Part shown: one piece after another, positions 34,715-42,724 of the stretch | Layout of the letters: every line of letters starts with the position of its first letter | How positions within the stretch are numbered: position 1 is the first letter of the stretch | NCBI GenBank assembly: GCA_029861955.1 | Contig: JAOTYK010000019.1 | Location: 18,606 to 82,605, forward strand | DNA length: 64,000 nt | Direction of reading: 5' to 3' | Origin: Acidobacteriota bacterium | GTDB lineage: Bacteria > Acidobacteriota > Polarisedimenticolia > Polarisedimenticolales > Polarisedimenticolaceae | The notes under the pieces: generated by a model | Seen by the model: only the letters and a program-made list of their open reading frames with translations | What the model was told of the DNA's origin: nothing | The model's database searches: none | Position numbers and translations under genes: made by a program

Positions 34715-36094
34715 CTACTCTACGTAGCCGAGCGAACGGAGAGCCTCGATGCTCTCGGCATCGAGCGGAGTCGGTTGAACGTCATCGAAGGATGTCAGGC
34801 CGTCGTAGACGGCCCGCATCCACCCGACCAGATCTCCCGTGGGGTCCCCCTTGTCGCCGCCGCGGTCGTCGGTCTCTTCAGGGTCGGCAACAAGATCGAA
34901 GACATGCCGCCGATCCCGCTTGACGTGAAAGATCTCCTTGGTCCCCTGACGAATCAGGCCGACCTCGATCAGCCCCGCGCGGCGAGCCAGTTCCGACTCG
35001 TGACGCGAGATGACCGCGCCGCGATGGGCCTCATAGCGGGTCACCCGGTCCTGAGGCGCGGGGGCACCATCCAACACGGCGGTCCAATCGAGCCCCCGGA
35101 AAGCCGGTGGCGTCTCTAGCTGCATCAGGCTCAGAAGTGTCGGCGCGAGATCCACGTTGAGTGCCGGTGCGTCGATCTCGCGCGGTCGGATTCGCTCGGG
35201 CCAGGTAATGGACATCGGAATTCGAAGCCCAGGCTCGAGTAGGTTTCGACCGTGACCCCAGTAGTCGTGTTCACCGAGACTCTCGCCGTGATCGCTGACG
35301 ACGACGACGATCGTGTTGTCGCCGAGGCCAAGCCGTCCGAGGCTGGCGAGTACCTTGCCGATCGACTCATCGACGAACGCGACCTCCGTGTCGTAACGGT
35401 CCGAGTCGCGAATCTTGCTTGCCGGGTCGATTCCCAGCCGTGGGAGGAATTGCTTATGAAGTTTGTACGGCGCATGGGGTTCGACGTAGTGGGCCCAGAC
35501 GAAGAACGGCCGTTCGTTGCGTTCCCCGGCGTGGGTCTCCAGCCAGTCGACGGTCCGGTCGGTGATGTCGGCGGCATCCGCTTCACTGCGAACCATCCCG
35601 AACCAGCGTTTGCGGGTCAAGACTTCGTGGTACTCCTCGAAATGTTCGCCGAGTCCCGACAGTTTATCTCGAAGTGTCCAGTTGCCCACGAACGCGGCGG
35701 TCCGGTATCCCTCCGAGTGAAGGGTTCGTGGCAGGGAGTCCAGGCCGGGTCGAAGACGTAGCCCGTTGCGTGTCGAGCCATGTTCGTGGGGATGACGCGA
35801 TGTCAGCATCGAGCAAAGCGCAGGTGAGGTGAGAGGTTCGACCGTTCGTGCAGTCTCGAACCGAACGCCGCCATTGATCCACGGATCGAGGTTCGGTGTG
35901 GTGTTTCGTTCGTAGCCGTACGCGGAGACACGATCGGCGCGCAACGTATCGATCGATAGGATGAGCACGTTGGGACGCGGCCGACTGACCGTGCCGTCCG
36001 GCGCGGTGGAAGCCGCCCACGCGGCACCGAGTCCGCAGAAGCAGACCGTCAACAGGGAGACGGAAATTTTCCGTCCGGCGGTTCGACTGATCAT
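34715..36094 (-). CDS. sulfatase-fold exported hydrolase (alkaline phosphatase superfamily)
   Basis: From the ATG at 36094 the protein has 459 residues; the longer open frame upstream is only the shadow of trmK. A signal peptide (MISRTAGRKISVSLLTVCFC through AAWAA) leads to the metal motif ILSIDTLRADRVSAYGY (Asp49). The nucleophile region is LTSPALCSML with Thr89, not the Cys/Ser-x-Pro-x-Arg that is turned into formylglycine. The second metal site is VVVSDHGESLGEHDYWGHG. It is therefore a sulfatase-like hydrolase or phosphotransferase with a likely Thr nucleophile; the substrate is unknown. Its ATG overlaps the TGA of trmK. Confidence 0.85.
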   Translation of the reverse strand: MISRTAGRKISVSLLTVCFCGLGAAWAASTAPDGTVSRPRPNVLILSIDTLRADRVSAYGYERNTTPNLDPWINGGVRFETARTVEPLTSPALCSMLTSRHPHEHGSTRNGLRLRPGLDSLPRTLHSEGYRTAAFVGNWTLRDKLSGLGEHFEEYHEVLTRKRWFGMVRSEADAADITDRTVDWLETHAGERNERPFFVWAHYVEPHAPYKLHKQFLPRLGIDPASKIRDSDRYDTEVAFVDESIGKVLASLGRLGLGDNTIVVVVSDHGESLGEHDYWGHGRNLLEPGLRIPMSITWPERIRPREIDAPALNVDLAPTLLSLMQLETPPAFRGLDWTAVLDGAPAPQDRVTRYEAHRGAVISRHESELARRAGLIEVGLIRQGTKEIFHVKRDRRHVFDLVADPEETDDRGGDKGDPTGDLVGWMRAVYDGLTSFDDVQPTPLDAESIEALRSLGYVE

Positions 36095-36861
36095 CGTTGG
36101 GAGGTCTCCGGATTGCGAGAAGGACCGGACGAAGAAGCGCCCGCAGTATAGCCGATGGCCTCGAGGATCCGCCTCGCGCGGGCAAGATCCTCTCGGACGG
36201 ACGAGACGCTCCGGTCGGCGGCGAGACGGGCCAAGCGCGTCTCTTGCCAACGCCAATAGGCGCTCAGCAGGGGGCAACCCGCCCGAAGGAGCTGCGGGCC
36301 GACGTGGAGAAGATCGTCGACGACGAGACCGCGGGCCACCGCCAGATCGTGGGACTCCGCAAGTCTCGGACCGTCGCTGTCGGCGCAGATCACCGTGTAG
36401 AGGCGACCGCGATCCGAGACGATCGCCTCGCCGACGATTCCGAATCGAAGCTGCTCCACCGCTGCGCGAACCCTGGCGTGATGGGACTGGGGCTGGAGGA
36501 CAAGTCGCCGGACCCCCTCGAGGTGCGAAGACCCACGTTGGAGCAACTCCGTCATGGTCTGTCCCCCCAGGCCGCAGACCGTGACGACGTCGACTCGATC
36601 CTCGGCCCGGATCGGTGCCAGGCCATCTCCGACCCGAACGACCAGCCGGTCGTTCGATCCACCTCCCGTTCGATGAATCTTCGCGGCTCGGTCGGCGTTC
36701 AGCTCCGTCGCCAGGCAAAATTCCACGTTCTCCGCGGCGATCAGCGCCGCAGGAAGGAGCCCGTGGTCGCTGCCGATGTCGGCCAGGCGGCTTCCTGGGG
36801 GAATCCAGGTCACCACGGCCGCGAGGCGGGGCGGCAGGGTGCGGGATGAAGGACGTGCCAC
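36091..36861 (-). CDS. trmK: tRNA (adenine22-N1)-methyltransferase, TrmK family
   Basis: The protein has 256 residues. It has the TrmK signature: LPPRLAAVVTWIPPGSRLADIGSDHGLLP as motif I (a run of this family only), ATELNADRAAK as motif II, VCGLGGQTMTELL, and VLQPQSHHARVRAAVEQL. The C-terminal third is a predicted coiled-coil-like helical region as in TrmK. The enzyme methylates A22 of certain tRNAs, notably tRNA-Ser in Bacillus. It is translationally coupled to the sulfatase-like gene downstream (ATGA), and divergent from speA. Confidence 0.87.
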   Translation of the reverse strand: MARPSSRTLPPRLAAVVTWIPPGSRLADIGSDHGLLPAALIAAENVEFCLATELNADRAAKIHRTGGGSNDRLVVRVGDGLAPIRAEDRVDVVTVCGLGGQTMTELLQRGSSHLEGVRRLVLQPQSHHARVRAAVEQLRFGIVGEAIVSDRGRLYTVICADSDGPRLAESHDLAVARGLVVDDLLHVGPQLLRAGCPLLSAYWRWQETRLARLAADRSVSSVREDLARARRILEAIGYTAGASSSGPSRNPETSQR

Positions 36862-36879
36862 GGAGGACCTCGACGGGGC

Positions 36880-36907
36880 TTGCCAATGGACCCCGCGATT
36901 CTATAAT
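36880..36907 (+). promoter_or_regulatory. sigma-70 promoter of speA
   Basis: TTGCCA (36880-36885) and a perfect TATAAT (36902-36907) are separated by 16 bases. The speA ATG lies 28 bases downstream of the -10 box. Confidence 0.8.
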
Positions 36908-36935
36908 GCCTCGTCCTTCAACGGGTTGACGAGCC

Positions 36936-38846
36936 ATGAACATCTCTATCACCGATCGATTCCGGGTCGAGGATGCCGCCGAGCTGTATGGATTGGACGG
37001 CTGGGGGCGGCGCTATTTTGCGATCTCACCCGAGGGTCGGCTCCAGTTTCAGCCCGAGGGCCAACCGGACAGGCAGATCGATGTCTGTACCGTGGTCGAG
37101 ACCCTGCGTGAGCGCGGATTCAGCGCACCGGTGTTACTTCGGTTTCCGCAGGCGCTAGGAACCCAGGTTGACACGTTGGCCGGTGCGTTTGCGGCGGCGA
37201 TCAACGAGTACAACTACTGCTCGACCTATCGCCCGGTCTTTCCGATCAAGGTCAATCATCAACGCTCGGTCGTTGAGGGTTTGCTGAGATTCGGTCAGCG
37301 TCACTCCCTCGGCCTCGAGGTGGGCAGCCGTTCGGAATTGATGTTGGCGGCCGCACTCGATACGCCGAAGGACTCCCTGATCATCTGCAATGGTTTCAAG
37401 GACGCCGAGTACCTTGCAACGGCGAGCATCGCCAGCCGTCTCGGCAAGCGCGTCATCGTCGTCATCGAGAAACCTTTCGAGCTCGAACCGCTGCTTGCAC
37501 TGGCCCGTGACGGTAAGCCGATTCCTCAGCTGGGTTTTCGGCTCAGGTTGCAGGCGCGCGGTTCCGGCATGTGGGAGAAGTCCGGCGGCTTTGCGTCCAA
37601 ATTCGGATTGACGACCGCCGAGTTGGTCGACTGTCTCGGGCAGTTGAAAGAGCACGGCCTGCTGGATGCCGTTCGTCTGTTGCACTTCCATATCGGCAGC
37701 CAGGTGACGGAAATTCGCAAGATCAAGGCGGCCGTCGAGGAGGCGACACGGGTCTACTCTCGCGTCTGTAAGCTCGGCATCGAGGTGCGCTACCTGGACG
37801 TGGGGGGTGGGCTCGGCATCGATTACGACGGGTCGCGAACCTCGTCCGACGCCTCCGTCAACTACAGCGTTCAGGAGTACGCCAACGACGTCGTCTTCGG
37901 CATCAGCGAGGTGTGCGAGCAGGAAAACGTGCCCCATCCGATCATCGTCAGCGAATCCGGTCGGATGCTTGCGGCGCATCATTCCATGCTTGTGACCGAT
38001 GTTCGAGGGGTTATCTCAGGGGTCGAGCAATCCCCGCCGCGGTTGGCCGGCAACGAGCATCAGATTGTCAAGGACCTCGACGAGATCTACCGTGAAATGA
38101 CCGTGAAGAACTTTCGCGAGACGTATCACGACGGACTCGAATACCGCGACCAGATGCATTCGTTGTTCCGCCTCGGTATGCTCGGCCTTGAGGATCGCGC
38201 GCTTGCCGAACGCCTGTTCTTCGCGATCGCGGTCCGGGCGGTGGCGCATTCGAAGACGGCAAAATTCGTCGCCGACGAGTTCCTCGAACTCGAGACGAAA
38301 TTACAGGACAAGTACATCTGCAATTTCTCGGTGTTCCAGTCGTTGCCGGACCACTGGGCGCTGGATCAGTTATTCCCCGTGATGCCGATCCACCGACTGG
38401 ACGAACCCCCGACTCGTCGTGCATCGCTGGTGGACATCACCTGCGATTCCGACGGCGAGATCGACAAGTTCGTCGACCCGCGGAAGATCAAGGGTGCGCT
38501 CGATCTTCATCCCGTCATCAACGGCCAACCGTACTATCTTGGATTCATGCTGGTTGGGGCCTACCAGGAAACGATGGGTGACCTCCACAATCTCTTCGGG
38601 TGTGTTCACGATTTTTCCGTGGAACTCGACCGGAACGGAGAGGTCCGGACGACCCACACGTCGACCGGCGAGACGGCCGCGGAGACATTGCGCTGTTTCG
38701 GTTATTCCGGTTCCGATTTGATCGAACAGGTCGAAACCCGCCTTCAAGAGGCGGCAAGAGCCGACGATATGTCGCCCGAAGAGGCGACCGGGCTGGCCGA
38801 AAGCTACCGTCGCCAGCTGGGCCTTTATACTTACCTCGATAAATAG
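36936..38846 (+). CDS. speA: biosynthetic arginine decarboxylase
   Basis: The protein has 636 residues, the normal length of SpeA (about 630-660). The PLP lysine is Lys105 in VFPIKVNHQR. Other family blocks are GLEVGSRSELMLA, ICNGFKDAEY, LHFHIGSQVTEI, LDVGGGLGIDYDGS, SESGRMLAAHHSM and CDSDGEID. SpeA turns arginine into agmatine, the first step of the agmatine route to putrescine. No agmatinase or agmatine deiminase gene is in the window. A strong promoter is present, while the ribosome binding site is weak. The FHA-GAF-phosphatase gene follows after ten bases. Confidence 0.95.
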   Translation: MNISITDRFRVEDAAELYGLDGWGRRYFAISPEGRLQFQPEGQPDRQIDVCTVVETLRERGFSAPVLLRFPQALGTQVDTLAGAFAAAINEYNYCSTYRPVFPIKVNHQRSVVEGLLRFGQRHSLGLEVGSRSELMLAAALDTPKDSLIICNGFKDAEYLATASIASRLGKRVIVVIEKPFELEPLLALARDGKPIPQLGFRLRLQARGSGMWEKSGGFASKFGLTTAELVDCLGQLKEHGLLDAVRLLHFHIGSQVTEIRKIKAAVEEATRVYSRVCKLGIEVRYLDVGGGLGIDYDGSRTSSDASVNYSVQEYANDVVFGISEVCEQENVPHPIIVSESGRMLAAHHSMLVTDVRGVISGVEQSPPRLAGNEHQIVKDLDEIYREMTVKNFRETYHDGLEYRDQMHSLFRLGMLGLEDRALAERLFFAIAVRAVAHSKTAKFVADEFLELETKLQDKYICNFSVFQSLPDHWALDQLFPVMPIHRLDEPPTRRASLVDITCDSDGEIDKFVDPRKIKGALDLHPVINGQPYYLGFMLVGAYQETMGDLHNLFGCVHDFSVELDRNGEVRTTHTSTGETAAETLRCFGYSGSDLIEQVETRLQEAARADDMSPEEATGLAESYRRQLGLYTYLDK

Positions 38847-38856
38847 GGGTCGCCGA

Positions 38857-40536
38857 ATGCCGTTCGAATTGGTCGTCCACGGGTCGGACAAAGAAACCCG
38901 CCGCGTCTCGATGCAAGGCGACGTCATGAGCCTGGGGCGTGCTCACACCAACGATCTCAGTTACCCGGAAGACGCAAGTCTCTCGCGGCAGCACGTCTCG
39001 TTCACTCATGACGAGAGTGGCTGGTGGATCGAGGACCTGAAGAGCAAGAACGGCACCTTCCTCAACGATACTCGGATCACCACCAAGCATTTGCTGCGAC
39101 CTCGCGATCGCATCGTCGCCGGCCACCTGGCCATGACGCTTGTCGAGGAGGGGGAGGAACTCTCCGAGAACTTCGAGTTCGTGCAGGAGGCCGGCGTCGA
39201 TATCAATCCCGACGCGACGGTCATGACCAGCCTCGAGGGTTTGATTTCCGCCGAGGGGACGGTCCCACCGGAACAGCAGACGTCGCGTCCTCTGGCGGGT
39301 GAGGTCTTGCAACGGCAGATCTTCCAGACCTCGGAAGTCCAGGTACTGATTCGTGCCGGTCGACTGCTGGCCGATCGAATGCCGCTCGAGGATCTGTTTC
39401 CCCATGTGTTGGGACTGTCGATCGAGGCGGTGGATGCCGAGCGTGGCATCCTCCTGACCCTTGAGGGTGACAGTCTCGTGAGTCGCGCGGTCCACGGCGA
39501 GGGGTTTCGCATCAGCACCACGGTTCGCGATCGCGTGATCAAGGAAAAGACCTCGCTTCTGGTTCGGAACCTTCAGCAGGACGAGGCGTTGAAGGCCCAG
39601 GTCAGTATCTTCGAGCAGCAGATTCAGACCATGATGGCGGTGCCGCTTCAGACAGAGGATCGAGTGATCGGTCTGATCTACCTCGATTCCAAGTCATTCG
39701 TCAGGGAGTTCACACCCGACGATCTCAACCTGCTGACGGTGCTCGCCAACATCGCGGCCATTCGAATCGAGCACGAGCGATTCGTCGAGCTGGAACGACG
39801 CGAGCAGGTTCGTACCCAGGACCTCCAGCAGGCGGCCATTATCCAGAGCGGAATCCTACCGAGTGAGGCGCCGTGTCTGGAAGGATTCGATATTTCGGGT
39901 CACAACCAGGCCTCCCGCACGGTTGGCGGTGATTATTACGATTACATCCCCTACGAGAATGGCCGGCTGGGCGTCACGTTGGCGGATGTCGCGGGGAAGG
40001 GGATGTCGGCCGCGTTGGTGATGACCAATCTGCAGGCCGCGGTCCGGATCCTGGCGGAACGCCCGTGTGACCTCGCGGAGATGATGACCCGACTCGACCA
40101 GAGTGTTTACAAGAACACCCCGACCAATCGATTCGTGACGATGTTCTTCGCGATGTTCGATGCCGCAAGCCGCGAACTGAATTACTGCAACGCAGGTCAC
40201 AACTCGCCGCTGTTACTGCGCGAGTCCGGCGAGATCGAGACCCTCGATCCCCAGGGTACGGTCCTGGGCGTTCTGCCTGAGCTCGGCTATCAGCAGGCGC
40301 GCGTGACCCTCCAGCCCGGTGACCTGCTGGCGATCTTCTCCGATGGCGTGACGGAAGCCGAGTCGCCCGACGAGGAGGAGTACGGCGACGATCGTCTCGC
40401 AGAGCTGCTGAAGCGTCTCCGCGACGAGTCCTCTGCCAATATCGTCCAGGAGATCGTAAAGGATGTCGATCGTTTTACGAACGGTGCCCCTCCCGCGGAT
40501 GACATCACCGTCGTCATTGCCCGCTGCCTGAAGTAG
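38857..40536 (+). CDS. FHA-GAF-PP2C (RsbU/SpoIIE-type) serine phosphatase
   Basis: The protein has 559 residues with three domains. An FHA domain lies at about 22-80 (MSLGRAHTNDL, SLSRQHVSF, SKNGTFLNDTRI). A GAF domain lies at about 155-325 (PLEDLFPHVLGLSIEAVDAE, then MMAVPLQTEDRVIGLIYLDS). A PP2C/SpoIIE domain lies at about 340-559 (GGDYYDYIPY, LADVAGKGMSAALVM, CNAGHNSPLLLR, FSDGVTEAESPDEEEYG, ADDITVVIARC). Such phosphatases read a phosphopeptide and a small ligand and then dephosphorylate a partner-switch protein. No anti-sigma kinase or STAS protein is nearby. Confidence 0.93.
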   Translation: MPFELVVHGSDKETRRVSMQGDVMSLGRAHTNDLSYPEDASLSRQHVSFTHDESGWWIEDLKSKNGTFLNDTRITTKHLLRPRDRIVAGHLAMTLVEEGEELSENFEFVQEAGVDINPDATVMTSLEGLISAEGTVPPEQQTSRPLAGEVLQRQIFQTSEVQVLIRAGRLLADRMPLEDLFPHVLGLSIEAVDAERGILLTLEGDSLVSRAVHGEGFRISTTVRDRVIKEKTSLLVRNLQQDEALKAQVSIFEQQIQTMMAVPLQTEDRVIGLIYLDSKSFVREFTPDDLNLLTVLANIAAIRIEHERFVELERREQVRTQDLQQAAIIQSGILPSEAPCLEGFDISGHNQASRTVGGDYYDYIPYENGRLGVTLADVAGKGMSAALVMTNLQAAVRILAERPCDLAEMMTRLDQSVYKNTPTNRFVTMFFAMFDAASRELNYCNAGHNSPLLLRESGEIETLDPQGTVLGVLPELGYQQARVTLQPGDLLAIFSDGVTEAESPDEEEYGDDRLAELLKRLRDESSANIVQEIVKDVDRFTNGAPPADDITVVIARCLK

Positions 40537-41517
40537 GTGGGACGACCGCCGAACGACCCGACGGCCTATCGGCCGGTCTGGTGGCTTCCCGGTCCCCATC
40601 TTCAGACGGTCGTGCCCTCGCTATCACGGGGACGTCAGGTTCAGTCGCCCGGTAAACCTCGGGTGATCGCCGTCTCCGATGCCAGCTCGGTTCAGGTGCT
40701 GGACCACCGCCCCGTGGGCCGTCTGCGGGGAACGCTGATCCTCGTACACGGGATGGCCGGCTCGGCAGACTCCGCCTACATGCGTCGAACCGCCAACGTG
40801 GCCCTCGTCGCGGGCTGGCGCGTTCTGCGCATGAACCTGAGAAACTGTGGAGGCACCGAGGCTCTGGCGTCGACGTTCTACAACGCGGGCCAGAGCGATG
40901 ATGTCGGCTGTGTGCTGCGCTGGCTCGATTCGGTCGCGGGGTCCCGGCCTTACGTCACGGCCGGTTTCTCTCTGGGCGGCAACGTCGTCTTGCGACACGC
41001 CGCCGTTCCAGGCGACAGTCCGTCGCCGGACGCGGTGGTCGCCGTCAACCCGCCCGTGGACCTGGACCGCTGCGCGACGGCCATCGAGGCACCTCCCAAT
41101 CGGGCCTATCAGTGGCACTACGTTCGCCGTCTCCGCAATCAGCTGAAGCAGATCGCCCTGCATCGTCCGCTGCCCGTCCCGCTCCGTTCCCGGCGGGAGA
41201 TCGGGTCGGTCCGACGATTTGACGCCCTCTACACCGCCCCCGACGCCGGTTTCCCGTCCGCCGAGGCGTACTACTCCCACGCCAGCGCGGATCCGGTCCT
41301 GAGTCGGCTGGAGCGGCCAGGGGCGATTCTGTCCGCCAGGAACGACCCGTTCGTGCCCTGGGAGATGTTCGAGGGCCGCCCCTGGGAAGGCCGGCTCCAG
41401 GTCACCCTGGCCTCGTCAGGGGGGCATTGCGGGTTCTGGCAGGCGGGAAAACCACGTTTCTGGGCGGCCGATTGGATCCTCGACCGGGCTGAGGGTCTCG
41501 TTCGACGACGGGCGTGA
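40537..41517 (+). CDS. alpha/beta hydrolase, YheT/EMB8 family
   Basis: The protein has 326 residues, starting at a GTG directly behind the upstream stop, so translation is probably coupled. The family start is YRPVWWLPGPHLQTVVPSL. Further blocks are LILVHGMAGSADSAYM with the oxyanion region, RMNLRNCGGTE, and the nucleophile elbow GFSLGGNV. The acid and His are likely in RNDPFVPW and SSGGHCGFW. YheT-like enzymes are predicted esterases with poorly known substrates. The 3' end contains the -35 box of the HD-GYP promoter. Confidence 0.88.
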   Translation: MGRPPNDPTAYRPVWWLPGPHLQTVVPSLSRGRQVQSPGKPRVIAVSDASSVQVLDHRPVGRLRGTLILVHGMAGSADSAYMRRTANVALVAGWRVLRMNLRNCGGTEALASTFYNAGQSDDVGCVLRWLDSVAGSRPYVTAGFSLGGNVVLRHAAVPGDSPSPDAVVAVNPPVDLDRCATAIEAPPNRAYQWHYVRRLRNQLKQIALHRPLPVPLRSRREIGSVRRFDALYTAPDAGFPSAEAYYSHASADPVLSRLERPGAILSARNDPFVPWEMFEGRPWEGRLQVTLASSGGHCGFWQAGKPRFWAADWILDRAEGLVRRRA

Positions 41518-41541
41518 CAATTTTGTGGCAGGACCTATATT
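41514..41541 (+). promoter_or_regulatory. sigma-70 promoter of the HD-GYP gene
   Basis: GTGACA (41514-41519) and TATATT (41536-41541) are 16 bases apart, five of six matches each. The predicted leader is about 85-90 bases. Confidence 0.65.
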
Positions 41542-41637
41542 TGGAAGAGTCCTGCCTTCCTGTTTTGTCTGGATTTTCGCCATCTTGTCGGCGGACCGAA
41601 GTCTCTCAGGGTAGGCCAGGCCAGTCGGAGGATGGCG

Positions 41638-42717
41638 ATGGCAAACGTTCTGGTGGTGGCGCCCAATCGAGAGCAGGCCAAAGACATGCGCAGCCTGTTG
41701 AGGCTGGACGGTCACCATGTGGCCGTCGAGCGCTCGGTGGAGCGCTGGCACGGGGCCGAACGTGAGATGCGGCCCGAGTTGGTCGTGGCCCATTCCGATT
41801 CGACCTCGGCGATTCTCCGGCATGCCGGGGGGCAGAGCCGAGGGTTCCCTGCGCCGCTTCTCTTCATCCACCGCGAAGAGGAATTCTTCAATGACACCCA
41901 TCTCAACGATCGGTTGATCGATCGGATCGCCAGCCCGTTCACCGATGTGGAGTTGTTGGCTCGGGTCGACGCCCTCATCCGGGTCAAACAGGTGATCCAG
42001 AAGGACGTGGCGGTCCGTCGTGCCTGGGACGAGCCCCGATCCCCGAATCGATCCGAGGCGAAGGCCTCCGGCGGACTGATGCGGCGTCTGGGTGGGCTTC
42101 TCAATCGACGGGTCCCGCAGTCGCAGTTACCTCTGGGGCCGTACCTCGAGGTTGCCGCGAGGGTCGCAGACTGGGCCGATAGCCGAGACGCCTTCGAGCC
42201 CGGCCACGCCGAGCGAGTGACGACCTTCTGCGCGATGATCGCGGATGGACTCGGTCTGAGTCCTCACGAGATCTCCTGTCTGCTGCGAGCTGCGATGTTG
42301 CACGATATCGGCAAGGTCGCACTCCCTCTGGATATCCTCCATCACCAGGGTCCCCTGGAGGACGGGCAGATGCGTCTAATGCGCACCCACACCCGCCGAG
42401 GTGCGGCCATCCTGAACGCACTCGATCCCGACCCCGAGGTGAACGATACGATCCTCTACCATCACGAACGACCGGATGGGACGGGTTACTACGAGCGTGA
42501 CGCAAACGACGTCCCACGGGCGGCGAAGGTGCTGGCCGTCGCCGAGGTGTTTGACGCGATGACCAGCAGCAAGGTCACCCAGACGGTGGACGCCACTCAG
42601 GCGCTGGGGTTACTCAAGAAGAGTCGCGGAATCAGTCTCGACCCGGATTGTGTGGATGCGCTCGTCGACAAGCTGCGCCCGCGCCCGAAGGTGATTCCGC
42701 TGGTCCCCTGTATCTGA
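41638..42717 (+). CDS. HD-GYP domain protein with degenerate receiver domain
   Basis: The protein has 359 residues from the ATG at 41638, which is six bases after GGAGG; the ATG at 41632 touches that site. Residues 1-125 have the receiver fold (ANVLVVAPNREQAKDMRSLL), but the acidic pair is lost (APN), the phospho-Asp is His (VVAHS) and the Lys is Ser (ASPF). The HD-GYP domain (about 165-345) keeps HAERV, LHDIGKVALP (His222, Asp223), HTRRGA and HHERPDGTGYY, which has Tyr at the last position of the GYP signature. HD-GYP enzymes hydrolyse cyclic di-GMP or related dinucleotides. Control by phosphorylation is unlikely. Confidence 0.88.
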   Translation: MANVLVVAPNREQAKDMRSLLRLDGHHVAVERSVERWHGAEREMRPELVVAHSDSTSAILRHAGGQSRGFPAPLLFIHREEEFFNDTHLNDRLIDRIASPFTDVELLARVDALIRVKQVIQKDVAVRRAWDEPRSPNRSEAKASGGLMRRLGGLLNRRVPQSQLPLGPYLEVAARVADWADSRDAFEPGHAERVTTFCAMIADGLGLSPHEISCLLRAAMLHDIGKVALPLDILHHQGPLEDGQMRLMRTHTRRGAAILNALDPDPEVNDTILYHHERPDGTGYYERDANDVPRAAKVLAVAEVFDAMTSSKVTQTVDATQALGLLKKSRGISLDPDCVDALVDKLRPRPKVIPLVPCI

Positions 42718-42724
42718 GATCGCG

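Noticed and set aside
36095..36952. N-terminal extension of the sulfatase-like frame across trmK
   Set aside because: The extension is the shadow of trmK in another frame; the signal peptide starts at the ATG at 36094, which overlaps the trmK stop.
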